From contig CACMQB010000004.1 of assembly GCA_902615745.1 (NCBI GenBank), positions 62,001 through 126,000 on the forward strand: 64,000 bases of DNA. The letters are read 5' to 3'. A program made the position numbers and the translations under genes. Source of the DNA: an uncultured Alphaproteobacteria bacterium (GTDB lineage: Bacteria; Pseudomonadota; Alphaproteobacteria; HIMB59; GCA-002718135). Shown here in pieces: positions 54,814 through 63,657 of the stretch. The notes beneath the pieces were generated by a model that was not told where the DNA came from, did no database searches, and was given only the letters and a program-made list of their open reading frames with translations. Within the stretch, counting starts at the first letter, position 1, and each line of letters opens with the position of its first letter.

Positions 54814-54815
54814 AA

Positions 54816-55913
54816 TTATTTTTTATGAATTAATTTAAAGATATCAACACCTATTTGATCTAGTATATGTGCTATATCGATTGGTACCCAATTTTCTCTA
54901 ATTAGCCCTTCATGATGTAAATAAAAATCCATAACTCTTATTGTAATTTTTTTATTAGTTGGCTCATAACCTAACCATTCTTTTGAACCATGAATGCATT
55001 CTATGCTATGCCAACCTCCAGTCATTGAATAATTACCATCACCAATTTCAATATAATGTCCAATTTTCCAATAATCCCTTTCTTTAAATGTAAGTCTAAA
55101 TGGAAGTTGATGATATTCTACATATCCTTTTAAACCTCTCGCAGTTCCTATTCCTGCAGGTCCGTGCCACATCATTTTTGGATGCCAATATTTTTTTTGA
55201 GGATGATTAAGTAATTTATCTCTTATATAATCTTTGTTTGAGTTTGGATCACTTTCGGGCTTAATATTTAAACTTCGCTGCATGGTTAATGCTTGATTTA
55301 AAGATTCTAAAGATAATTCGTTGTCAAAATTTTCATTATTTTCTCCATCTCCAGTAATAGGCGCTGACCACATACCTTCTGCTCCTAAAGATTTATTAAT
55401 TGGCCAGTGTCCAGCTTGTCTAATAAAATCAACTGTATCAATTAAAACATATGATTTTATAATTTTACCATTAGAGATTTGATGAGCTTCGCAAGTTCTA
55501 AGATAAATATTTTTTTTTGTGGGTGTAACACCGAGCCATTCGTTGACAAATGTTCCAGTTAGATAGCTAACAAACGATACAAATACTTTGTCTCTATAAG
55601 ATCCTCCAATTACAATTATATTTCTTCTTTCGAGATCTGGAAAAGCTTCTTTTAGAGGTATCCAAAGTTTATTTTTTATATTCTCAACACCACTTATTTC
55701 ATTTATTGGATGAAAAGCATTTAATTCAGCTTCTTCATGGTATAAGTTTTTTAAATTAACTCCTAATTCATCTAAAGGAGATTCAGCAACTTTATTTAAT
55801 AAATATTTAAATTTTTTTTTATTTTCTAAATTTTCACTTGTACTTAAATCTACAAAAATTATTTTCTTGTTTTCTTTTTCCCCTGTTTCAAAATCTTCAA
55901 TTTTATTTGTCAT
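54816..55913 (-). CDS. Two-domain SnoaL/NTF2-like protein
   Basis: A 365-residue protein made of two tandem NTF2-like cones. The first (about 35-170) has LYHEEAELNAFHPINEISG and LWIPLKEAFPDLERRNII; the second (about 230-365) has WHPKMMWHGPAGIGTARGLK and IRVMDFYLHHEGLIRENWVP. SnoaL-type members are ester cyclases or hydratases, but active residues are not fixed here. It leads the leftward operon with the HpsN-like gene and faces a bicupin gene across an operator-like palindrome. A paralogue is at 56987. Confidence 0.68.
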   Translation of the reverse strand: MTNKIEDFETGEKENKKIIFVDLSTSENLENKKKFKYLLNKVAESPLDELGVNLKNLYHEEAELNAFHPINEISGVENIKNKLWIPLKEAFPDLERRNIIVIGGSYRDKVFVSFVSYLTGTFVNEWLGVTPTKKNIYLRTCEAHQISNGKIIKSYVLIDTVDFIRQAGHWPINKSLGAEGMWSAPITGDGENNENFDNELSLESLNQALTMQRSLNIKPESDPNSNKDYIRDKLLNHPQKKYWHPKMMWHGPAGIGTARGLKGYVEYHQLPFRLTFKERDYWKIGHYIEIGDGNYSMTGGWHSIECIHGSKEWLGYEPTNKKITIRVMDFYLHHEGLIRENWVPIDIAHILDQIGVDIFKLIHKK

Positions 55914-55948
55914 AAAAATTATTTACATACTAATAAATATTAATTGAT

Positions 55949-55975
55949 TTATTCAATAATTTGAATAATATTCAA
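55949..55975. promoter_or_regulatory. Compound TTGAATA palindrome between the SnoaL and bicupin genes
   Basis: Within the 89-base divergent region, TTGAATAATATTCAA at 55961-55975 is a perfect 15-base palindrome. It is preceded by TTATTCAA (55949-55956), which forms a second inverted repeat with TTGAATAA (55961-55968). The half site matches the perfect palindrome in the LacI gene promoter at 60123-60138. I infer that the LacI protein binds both places. Confidence 0.6.
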
Positions 55976-56002
55976 AAAAAATGAATAAAATATCATAAAG
56001 AT

Positions 56003-56974
56003 ATGTCAATTAATATTACTACAAGATTAGCAAAATTTGAGGAACTTATTCCAAGTACTATTCCTTTTGTAGAAGGAAAATTAAAGGGACATCAAGATAG
56101 GAAAAATTATTCTGTTATAGGCCCAGGTGTTAGTGAAGATGCTAAACAAAATGTTAAAATAGCTGAAGCGCATGGCTTCAATATTGGAGCTGTAAGTGCT
56201 GCTCCAATGAACGGTTCTGGATTACATAGCCATACAACTGCTGAAGTATTTATAATTCATTCTGGTGCTTGGCGTTTCTATTGGGGAGTTGATGGCACAG
56301 AAGGAGAGGTAATACTTAAAAAAGGTGATATTGCTTCTTTCCCTACAAATATGTTTAGAGGTTTTCAAAATGTAAGCAAAGAAGAAGCGTTAATGTTTGT
56401 AGTTTTAGGTGAAAATGATCCAGGTGTAATCACTTGGACTCCAAAACTTTTAAAAGATGCAAAAGATTCTGGTATGGTATTAATGAATGATAATTCTTTA
56501 GTAGATACAGAAAAACAGAAAATTACTGATGAAACTAAAATTATTCAACCATTAAAAGAAGATGAATTAAAGAGTTTTGATCATTATTCCTCAGAAGATA
56601 TAGAAAAGTTTGTCATTCGATTTGATGAAAAAGATAAATACTTTGTTGATGATGAACACTATCAATCCAATAAAATTATTAATTACCTTGATCAATTTAA
56701 TATTCATAATAAATCATTTATTCCAAACATACCGCATTTAACAGGATTTAGCCTTTCACTTCTCCATGGAAAAAATGCCCATATACATGAATACAAATTT
56801 GAGAAATCAGAAGTATATCATTGTTTATCTGGTGAATGGGAAATAGATTGTGATGGAGAGAAAGTAGTAATTAAGGACAAGGATACTTTTTCAGTACCAA
56901 AAAACTCATCACGATCAATTAAGCAGATAAGTGATGAGGATGGAAATTTATTTATTATAAGACAAACAAATTAA
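56003..56974 (+). CDS. Bicupin protein (two cupin_2 domains)
   Basis: A 323-residue double beta-barrel. Domain one (about 65-130) has SGLHSHTTAEVFIIHSGAWR with GDIASFPTNMFRGFQN; domain two (about 245-320) has NAHIHEYKFEKSEVYHCLSG and DTFSVPKNSSRSI. Metal ligands are likely (HSH...E in domain one, HIH...E in domain two). Could be a dioxygenase or isomerase; no known enzyme was recognised. Leads the rightward operon bicupin-SnoaL-MetE-like. Confidence 0.7.
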   Translation: MSINITTRLAKFEELIPSTIPFVEGKLKGHQDRKNYSVIGPGVSEDAKQNVKIAEAHGFNIGAVSAAPMNGSGLHSHTTAEVFIIHSGAWRFYWGVDGTEGEVILKKGDIASFPTNMFRGFQNVSKEEALMFVVLGENDPGVITWTPKLLKDAKDSGMVLMNDNSLVDTEKQKITDETKIIQPLKEDELKSFDHYSSEDIEKFVIRFDEKDKYFVDDEHYQSNKIINYLDQFNIHNKSFIPNIPHLTGFSLSLLHGKNAHIHEYKFEKSEVYHCLSGEWEIDCDGEKVVIKDKDTFSVPKNSSRSIKQISDEDGNLFIIRQTN

Positions 56975-56986
56975 GAATTCAGTTAT

Positions 56987-57961
56987 ATGAAAGGTTTTAA
57001 TAACAAGTTTGAAAATCTTCCAGATTATATTCTAAAAATAACTCATCAGATATGGGAAGAAAAAGATGTTAACTCAATTATGGAATATTATGCTGAAAAT
57101 ATTCCTGTTAGATCACCTATGGGAATCATTTATGGACCTAATACAGTAGTTGATGCAACTAATGCAACTTTAGACGAATTTCCAGATAGGCAATTATTAG
57201 GTGAAGATGTAATTTGGATTGGTAACGAAGATGAAGGGTTTTTATCTTCTCATAGAATTCTTAGTAAAGCCACTCATGTAAAAGATGGTTTATATGGTAA
57301 AGCAACAAATAAAAAACTTGTATACAGAGTCATTGCTGACTGCGCTTGTAAGAATAATCAAGTTTATGATGAATGGTTAGTTAGAGATCAAGGCGCAATT
57401 GTTAGACAGCTAGAAATAGATCCAAAAAAATATGCAGCAATTTTAATAAAGCAAGAAGGTGGAATAAAGAATTGCATTAAACCATTTGATAAGAATTCAT
57501 CTCAAGAATCAAGTTATACACCACCAATTTTATCAAAAAATAATATAGCTGATCAATATGCAGAAAATTTAGAAAACATTCTTAATATTAATTCTAAATC
57601 TACAATTGAAAAAAATTATGACAGATCAGTTCAACAATTTCAACCAGGAGGTTTTGTTTGTTATGGTATCGATGATGTAACAAATTTCTGGCTAAATTTA
57701 AGACAATCTTTCCCAGATGCTCTTTTTAGAATAGAACATAAAAGTTTTACTGTAGAAGAAAATCAACCAAAAAAAGTTGCTATACGCTGGTCTTTAGTTG
57801 GGAAGCACAGTGGGAATGGTATATTTGGGCAAGCTTCTAATTCTGAGATTTATATTATGGGAATTAATCATGCCGAAATAGGACCAAGAGGTATAAAGAA
57901 CGAATGGGTTTTATTTGATGAAACTGCAATTTGGAAACAAATCTTGATAAAAACAGGTTAA
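56987..57961 (+). CDS. Two-domain SnoaL/NTF2-like protein (second copy)
   Basis: A 324-residue paralogue in organisation of the protein at 54816. First cone about 15-150: YYAENIPVRSPMGIIYGPNT and EFPDRQLLGEDVIWIGN; second about 190-320: PGGFVCYGIDDVTNFWLNLR with SFPDALFRIEHKSF and IKNEWVLFDETAIWKQIL. Found thirteen bases after the bicupin and seven before the MetE-like gene, so all three are one operon. Likely enzyme; no reaction assigned. Confidence 0.66.
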   Translation: MKGFNNKFENLPDYILKITHQIWEEKDVNSIMEYYAENIPVRSPMGIIYGPNTVVDATNATLDEFPDRQLLGEDVIWIGNEDEGFLSSHRILSKATHVKDGLYGKATNKKLVYRVIADCACKNNQVYDEWLVRDQGAIVRQLEIDPKKYAAILIKQEGGIKNCIKPFDKNSSQESSYTPPILSKNNIADQYAENLENILNINSKSTIEKNYDRSVQQFQPGGFVCYGIDDVTNFWLNLRQSFPDALFRIEHKSFTVEENQPKKVAIRWSLVGKHSGNGIFGQASNSEIYIMGINHAEIGPRGIKNEWVLFDETAIWKQILIKTG

Positions 57962-57968
57962 TTAAAAA

Positions 57969-59096
57969 ATGTCTAAAATATTAACTACACATGTAGGCAG
58001 CTTGCCAAGATCAAAAGGACTTTCAGAAATTTTATTTTCTAAAGATCGGGGTGAAAAATTTATTATAGAAGATTTTAATAATATATTGAAAAAAAATGTT
58101 GAGACAATTGTTAAAAAACAGATCGAAGTTGGTATTGATTATATAAGTGACGGTGAAATGAGTAAAATAAGTTATGCAACTTATATAAAAGATAGGATAG
58201 ATGGTTTTTCTGGAGAAAGTGAAAGAAGAGCACCAGCTGATTTAGATGATTTTCCAGAGTATAAAGAAAAAATAGCTAAAAGTGGGGGTACACCAACGTA
58301 TAGCAGACCGTGTTGTACTAATGCATTAAAAATCAAAGATAAAGATTCATTAAATAAAGACTTAGAGAATTTTAAAAATTCATTAGATAAAAACAATCAT
58401 CAAAAAGCATTTATGAATGCTGCATCACCAGGTGTCATAAATGTATTTATGCCAAATAGGTTTTATAAAACAGATGATGAATATTTACATAAACTTTCAG
58501 AAATTATGGCTATTGAGTATGAGACAATTACTAAATCAAATATACAAGTGCAATTAGATTGTCCTGATCTTGCATTAGCTAGACATATGAATTTTAAAGA
58601 ATTATCCGAACAAGAATTTTTAAAACGTGCGGAAATTCAAATTGAGTGTTTGAATGAAGCTTTAACTAATGTAGATGTTAATATGACTAGAATGCATATT
58701 TGTTGGGGAAACTATGAAGGACCTCATACACATGATATCCCACTAGAAAAAATATTACCAATAATTTTAAAATCTAAAATTAAATATTTTTTAATTGAGT
58801 CATCAAATCCCAGACACGCACATGAGTGGAAAGTTTTTCAAGATATTAAATTACCAAAAGATAAAGTTTTAGTTCCTGGTGTTATCGATTCAACTTCAAA
58901 TTTTGTTGAGCACCCTGAGGTTGTAGCAGATAGATTAATTCAGTTTTCAACGGTAATTCCAAAAGATCAACTAATGGCTGGAACTGATTGCGGATTTAGT
59001 ACTTTTGCAGGATTTGGCAAAATTGATGAAAATATTTGTTATGAAAAACTTCATTCTTTAGTTGAAGGAACTAAATTAGCAAACAAAGTTATATAA
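57969..59096 (+). CDS. MetE C-terminal-like zinc methyl/thiol transferase
   Basis: A 375-residue TIM-barrel protein of the cobalamin-independent methionine synthase II family, without the MetE N-terminal domain. It opens ILTTHVGSLPRSKGLSEILF and keeps the zinc triad: RMHICWGNYEGPHTHD (His, Cys), LIESSNPRHAHE (Glu) and GTDCGFSTFAG (Cys). Related proteins include epoxyalkane:coenzyme M transferases and core-MetE methyltransferases. In this cluster a role in thiol or methyl transfer during catabolism is plausible. Last gene of the bicupin operon. Confidence 0.78.
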   Translation: MSKILTTHVGSLPRSKGLSEILFSKDRGEKFIIEDFNNILKKNVETIVKKQIEVGIDYISDGEMSKISYATYIKDRIDGFSGESERRAPADLDDFPEYKEKIAKSGGTPTYSRPCCTNALKIKDKDSLNKDLENFKNSLDKNNHQKAFMNAASPGVINVFMPNRFYKTDDEYLHKLSEIMAIEYETITKSNIQVQLDCPDLALARHMNFKELSEQEFLKRAEIQIECLNEALTNVDVNMTRMHICWGNYEGPHTHDIPLEKILPIILKSKIKYFLIESSNPRHAHEWKVFQDIKLPKDKVLVPGVIDSTSNFVEHPEVVADRLIQFSTVIPKDQLMAGTDCGFSTFAGFGKIDENICYEKLHSLVEGTKLANKVI

Positions 59097-59097
59097 T

Positions 59098-60096
59098 TTA
59101 TCTAGATGTTTTTCTTTTTATTAACGTTCCTTGGATTAAATGACTAACGGCCTCATAATCTGGATCTTTAATATTATCATTAATAAGTTGAGTTACTAAT
59201 TTTGACATTTGTCTCAAGGGCTGTTTTACAGTACTTAAATTGTAAGATGACCAGTTTGCCATTGAGATATCGTCATATCCAAATATTTCAATATCTTTAG
59301 GTATTTCAATTTTTGTATTTTTTTTAATGTAATCTAAACATCCAAATGCCATCGTATCATCTGCACAAAAAATAGCTGAGATTTTTTTATTCGTTAAGAT
59401 TTTTGCTGTTGCAGCATATCCACCTTCATATGTAAAATTTCCTTTTTGAGAGTATAATTTTAATTTTTTTGATTTTTTTAATTTATTTTTAAATCCTTTA
59501 CATCTTTCATTACTTACATAAGACCCTGTGGGACCTTCAATTAAACCAACTTCCTGATGGTTATTTTTGATTATTTGATCTGCAATTAATTCACCACCAA
59601 ATCTATGATTACATGCAACTGAACTTATAGTAGGGATATCCCAAGCTCTATTATAGGCTATAATTTGAATCTTTTTATTTAAGCAATTTTCAACAAATTG
59701 ATCTGTTGGTTTAGTTGCTGAAATTATTGCAACTAATCTTTCTTTCAAATATGGCTGAATGAGCTTATCGTCTAATTCTTCACCATCATCAGTTGTTATC
59801 AATAAAATTCTAAAACCCGATAAACGTAGCGCTTCATGCAATTCAGTTAATACCTCTGGATAAAATCGATTGGTTATATAAGGTAAAATAACTCCCACTA
59901 GTCCACTATCTTCAATATTTTGAGAATCTTGCAAAAAGGTTTGAGGTTTATATTTTAGTTTTTTGGCAGCTTCAAGAACCCTTAGTTTTGTCCTGCTTGA
60001 GATGCTTGCACCTTTAGTAAAACATCTTGAAACAGCTGATTGAGATACTCCTGCTAATTTTGCGACATCTTGGGATGTGGCATTTTTATTCATCAT
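59098..60096 (-). CDS. LacI-family transcriptional regulator
   Basis: About 332 residues from ATG at 60096 (RBS AAGGA; the alternate ATG at 60093 is also usable). A longer frame to 60138 crosses the operator palindrome, so I reject that start. DNA-binding helix-turn-helix TSQDVAKLAGVSQSAVSRCF, hinge EAAKKLKYKP, then a periplasmic-binding-like effector domain (GVILPYITNRFYPEVLTELH, IFCADDTMAFGCLDYI). Divergent from the binding-protein gene with a 36-base symmetric element between them. Probably represses the cluster until its ligand binds. Confidence 0.9.
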   Translation of the reverse strand: MMNKNATSQDVAKLAGVSQSAVSRCFTKGASISSRTKLRVLEAAKKLKYKPQTFLQDSQNIEDSGLVGVILPYITNRFYPEVLTELHEALRLSGFRILLITTDDGEELDDKLIQPYLKERLVAIISATKPTDQFVENCLNKKIQIIAYNRAWDIPTISSVACNHRFGGELIADQIIKNNHQEVGLIEGPTGSYVSNERCKGFKNKLKKSKKLKLYSQKGNFTYEGGYAATAKILTNKKISAIFCADDTMAFGCLDYIKKNTKIEIPKDIEIFGYDDISMANWSSYNLSTVKQPLRQMSKLVTQLINDNIKDPDYEAVSHLIQGTLIKRKTSR

Positions 60097-60112
60097 TTTT
60101 CCTTTTTTATGT

Positions 60113-60148
60113 ATGCAAATGCTTGAATAATTATTCAAACTGTTGCAT
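60113..60148. promoter_or_regulatory. Nested palindromic operator between the LacI gene and the ABC importer
   Basis: Inner perfect palindrome TTGAATAATTATTCAA at 60123-60138 is framed by ATGCAA (60113-60118) and TTGCAT (60143-60148). Both share the same centre (60130.5), so it is one 36-base symmetric element. It sits next to the starts of both genes. The inner TTGAATA half site recurs at 55949-55975. LacI-family operators are short palindromes of this sort. Confidence 0.68.
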
Positions 60149-60196
60149 TAATAAAATATTATAAATTAATATATTAATAAATTATAGGGGAAACAA

Positions 60197-61411
60197 ATGA
60201 AAAAAATACTAGTATTATTTGCGATTTTCACATCATTTTTTTTCTTAGCCGGTACTAATGCAAAAGCTTGCGAGCTAAACAATTCTGTACCAGTAACTTC
60301 TTTATCTGCAGGATTTGATGCCTGGAAAGTTGTTACTTCTGCTATGGAAGAGTGTGGAAATTTTACACCTACACTTGATCAAGAATACAGAGATAAGCTT
60401 GTTGCATCATTAGAAAGCAACCCATCTCAATTTACAATGGCAGGTGTTTCAGCTTCTACAAATGTATCGGTTCTTGATGCTGGTGTAACTAGATCACTTG
60501 ACGATCTAGTTGCTAAATATGGAGACTCTCTACAAGATAATCAAAAAATTGTAATTGATGGAAAAATTATGGCAATTGCAATGATGACAAATGCTCAACA
60601 TTTATTTTACAGAGAAGATATTTTGAGTGATCTTGGTATAGATATTCCAACAACTTATGACGAGCTTTTGAAAGCTGCTAAAGTTATTAAAGATGCTGGA
60701 GTTGTAGATTATCCACTTGGTGGAACATTCAAGTCAGGTTGGAATTTAGGAGAAGAATTTGTAAATATGTATTTGGGTTTTGCTGATTCTTTTTTTGATG
60801 GAAATATGCCAGCAGTTAATAATAACGATGGCTATGAAACACTTAAGATGATGAAAAAACTAACAGAATATATGGATCCTGAGTATTTAACTTCAGATTC
60901 TACATATGTTCAACAACAATTCCAACAGGGTAAGATTGCTCTTGCAAACCTTTGGGCGTCTCGAGCTGGTGCTATGGACAATGCAGAGGAGTCAACAGTT
61001 GTTGGATTAGTAAAGTTTGCATCAGCGCCTAAAGCAAAAAAGAATGGTAAACCAGCATCTACATTATGGTGGGATGGTGTTGTTATAGCTAAAAATGTTA
61101 CTGATGAAGAAGCAGAAGCAGCATTTAAACTAGCTATGGTTGGATTAGATCCAGCAAACTTAGGAGCGAACCCTGAAGCTGCTCCTTGGCTGTCTAATGC
61201 GTTTGATCCAGCTCCATCAAATATTGGTGCAATTTTAACTGCAAAATCTGGAGCAGCTCCTTATCCTGCATCAGCAAAAATGAGCACACTCCATGGAGTC
61301 TTAGGTGCTGCTATTGGTGATTATTTGACTGGCGCAGCTACTGCAAAAGCTACTCTAGAAAAAATTGAGGCTGATTATATTACTGCAGCAACAGAAAAAG
61401 GTCTCTTATAA
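60197..61411 (+). CDS. Family 1 extracellular solute-binding protein (sugar type)
   Basis: A 404-residue periplasmic protein with a Sec signal (ILVLFAIFTSFFFLAGTNAKA, cleavage near residue 24). It has the family 1 (MalE-like) fold: KVVTSAMEECGNFTPTLDQE, FYREDILSDLGIDIPTTYDE and TLWWDGVVIAKNVTDEEAEA. Two cysteines near the N-terminus (ACEL, EECGNF) may form a disulfide. Divergent from the LacI gene and first of an importer operon. Substrate is unknown; MalE-type proteins bind sugars and related polyols. Confidence 0.85.
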   Translation: MKKILVLFAIFTSFFFLAGTNAKACELNNSVPVTSLSAGFDAWKVVTSAMEECGNFTPTLDQEYRDKLVASLESNPSQFTMAGVSASTNVSVLDAGVTRSLDDLVAKYGDSLQDNQKIVIDGKIMAIAMMTNAQHLFYREDILSDLGIDIPTTYDELLKAAKVIKDAGVVDYPLGGTFKSGWNLGEEFVNMYLGFADSFFDGNMPAVNNNDGYETLKMMKKLTEYMDPEYLTSDSTYVQQQFQQGKIALANLWASRAGAMDNAEESTVVGLVKFASAPKAKKNGKPASTLWWDGVVIAKNVTDEEAEAAFKLAMVGLDPANLGANPEAAPWLSNAFDPAPSNIGAILTAKSGAAPYPASAKMSTLHGVLGAAIGDYLTGAATAKATLEKIEADYITAATEKGLL

Positions 61412-61425
61412 TTTTATATAATTGT

Positions 61426-61464
61426 ATATTACTCCCCTTTTAAAATCTTAAGGGGGGGTAATAT
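61426..61464 (+). terminator. Stem-loop between binding protein and permease genes
   Basis: About 15 base pairs: ATATTACTCCCC at 61426-61437 against GGGGGGTAATAT at 61453-61464, extended by a few pairs into a short A/T-rich loop. It lies 15 bases after the binding-protein stop and seven bases before the first permease. Such hairpins usually leave the binding protein mRNA in excess by partial termination or RNA stabilisation. Confidence 0.75.
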
Positions 61465-61470
61465 TAGTAA

Positions 61471-62490
61471 ATGAAAAAATCTACTTTTTTAGTTTTTACA
61501 ATGCCATCATTTATAATGATGACATTATTTATTGCCTTACCTCTTCTAATAGTTTTAATTCAAAGTTTTCAATTCAACCAAGATGTATTAGAAACGATTG
61601 AAAGAGAAAATTGCGATCCTTTTGGATGTAAAACAGAAACAATTACCGTTCCTGTATTAGATGAGAATGGAAATAAAATAAAAAATAATATTTGGGTAGG
61701 CTTTCAAAATTATAAAAATATTTTGAAATTTGAACAATTATCATCTGTTATTTCAAATGATGGTTTTGAATGGAGTAAAATAAGATCTATTGATTTTTAT
61801 AAAGCTCTAAGGTTTACACTAACATTTACATTTATTACTTTACCATTTGTAATAATCTTAGGTTTAATATTAGCTCTATGCGTTAATGTTTTAATTAATA
61901 GATTGAAAGGTCCAATAATTTTTATAACCTTGCTCCCATTTATAATTACACCTGTAATAGGTGCTTTATCAATAAAATGGTTATTTATAGGAGATGGTAT
62001 ATTAACTTTATTTTTAGAAAATATTTTAGATAAAGATATTGCCCTATTTTCTCAAGGCTGGACGATAGAGATTCTAATGCTTTTTTATAGAGTTTGGCAC
62101 ACTATACCTTTTGCCTTTGTTATTTTTTATGCAGGACTACAAACTGTCGATAAAGAAAAAATTGAGGCAGCATTTGTAGATGGGGCAAATAGACTTCAGC
62201 GTTTAAGATTTATTATAATTCCGCATATCATGCCATTAATAGTATTTGTTGCTTTAATTCATTTAATGGATTCATATCGAGTTTTTGATGAAATTGTTGG
62301 TTTTAGTGCTTCTGGATTTAGGATTTCATTACAATGGATGACTTATGATTTCTTGAGAATTGATGATTCTGGAACAAGATCTATTGGAAGAGCATCAGCT
62401 ACTTCTGTTCTTACAATGATAGGAATTATAATAATATTAATTCCAGTTTTAAGAAGAACTTTTAAAGAGCAAAAAGAAAAAAGATTATAA
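61471..62490 (+). CDS. Sugar-type ABC transporter permease (MalF-like)
   Basis: A 339-residue inner-membrane permease. TM1 about 8-28, then a periplasmic stretch of about 80 residues (with ENCDPFGCKTE, a possible disulfide), and the conserved cytoplasmic EAA loop EAAFVDGANRLQRLRFIIIP. The late region DSYRVFDEIVGFSASG is typical. Overlaps the next permease by one base. Confidence 0.88.
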   Translation: MKKSTFLVFTMPSFIMMTLFIALPLLIVLIQSFQFNQDVLETIERENCDPFGCKTETITVPVLDENGNKIKNNIWVGFQNYKNILKFEQLSSVISNDGFEWSKIRSIDFYKALRFTLTFTFITLPFVIILGLILALCVNVLINRLKGPIIFITLLPFIITPVIGALSIKWLFIGDGILTLFLENILDKDIALFSQGWTIEILMLFYRVWHTIPFAFVIFYAGLQTVDKEKIEAAFVDGANRLQRLRFIIIPHIMPLIVFVALIHLMDSYRVFDEIVGFSASGFRISLQWMTYDFLRIDDSGTRSIGRASATSVLTMIGIIIILIPVLRRTFKEQKEKRL

Positions 62491-63623
62491 TGGAAAGTAA
62501 ACTTTTTAACTTAACCACGCCTCTTAAAATTATTGTTTCAATTACAATAATTACGTGGTGTATAATTGCTTTATTCCCTCTCTTATGGATTGTTGTAATG
62601 TCAATAAAACTTCCTGTTGATTCTTTTGCTTCCAATCCTTTAAAGGTAATAATTGGTCCAAGCACAAAAGAACAGGTTGGAGGTCTATCTTTTGTTAACT
62701 TTATTTTTCTTTTTCTATCAATTTATTTGTTTTATAAATTATACCAAATAAGAAAAATTTTATTTGATTTAATTAATCCTATTTTAAAATTTTCTTTAAT
62801 TACTTTTTTCATTTTATTCATTTTATATATAACTATTTCCTTCATATTATTTTTTTTAATTCAAAATAATTTATCTGAATTTGTAAATATATTATTTTCA
62901 AATTTAGAATTCTTAAAAATTTTTTCTTACCCAATCATAGGTTTTACTCCTCAGCATTATTTATCTGTTTGGGTTGGTAATGAATTTTATAAACAATTCT
63001 TAAATACTATGATTGTAACAGGTGGGGTTGTTACAATTTCATTAACTGTTGGAACACTAGCTGGTTATGGATTAGCAAGAAGTAATTCTATGATTGCCTT
63101 TTGGCTTTTAATTTTTGCTTTAATTTTTAGAGCCTTACCTCATTCTGTTTTGGTTACTGGTTATTTAGAACCTTTTATAAATTATGGATTATATGGAAAA
63201 AAAATTGCTGTTATTGTTTTGTTAGTAGCTATTAACCAACCTTTTACAATATGGATGCTGAGATCATTTTTTATGAATATACCTCAAGATTTAGATGAAG
63301 CTGCTCAAATTGATGGATGTAATCCTTTTCAAGCTTTCTGGAAAGTTGTGATGCCTTTAATGTGGCCAGGTGTAATTACAACAGGATTATTTTCTTTCTT
63401 GTTAGCTTATAATGATTATCTTGTTGCAGCATTATTATTAGATGGACAATCACAAACTATGGTTCCAGCAATTATGCAATATTTTAATATGGAAACTAAA
63501 ATGACAGATTTAGTTGAGTCAATTGCTGCTGCTGCATCAATTACCGCACCATTGTTTTTGTTAGTGATGTTTTTCCAAAAACAAATTGTGTCTGGTTTAA
63601 CTCAAGGTGCAGTAAAGGGTTAA
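62490..63623 (+). CDS. Sugar-type ABC transporter permease (MalG-like) with enlarged N-terminal membrane region
   Basis: At 377 residues it is about 90 longer than usual MalG. After TM1 (about 14-36) an extra region (residues 62-135) adds roughly two hydrophobic helices (LSFVNFIFLFLSIYLFY and LITFFILFILYITISFIL) before the conserved core begins near HYLSVWVGNEFYKQFLNTMI. The EAA loop is DLDEAAQIDGCNPFQAFWKV. I recall similar long permeases in marine alphaproteobacteria, but the role of the insert is unknown. No ATPase gene is seen by the window end. Confidence 0.86.
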   Translation: MESKLFNLTTPLKIIVSITIITWCIIALFPLLWIVVMSIKLPVDSFASNPLKVIIGPSTKEQVGGLSFVNFIFLFLSIYLFYKLYQIRKILFDLINPILKFSLITFFILFILYITISFILFFLIQNNLSEFVNILFSNLEFLKIFSYPIIGFTPQHYLSVWVGNEFYKQFLNTMIVTGGVVTISLTVGTLAGYGLARSNSMIAFWLLIFALIFRALPHSVLVTGYLEPFINYGLYGKKIAVIVLLVAINQPFTIWMLRSFFMNIPQDLDEAAQIDGCNPFQAFWKVVMPLMWPGVITTGLFSFLLAYNDYLVAALLLDGQSQTMVPAIMQYFNMETKMTDLVESIAAAASITAPLFLLVMFFQKQIVSGLTQGAVKG

Positions 63624-63657
63624 CAATAATATGATAATTATTTATTAAAATTATAAG

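Noticed and set aside
60097-60138. Longer start of the LacI gene
   Set aside because: It would cross the operator palindrome and add residues before the normal helix-turn-helix start; a good ribosome site precedes 60096.
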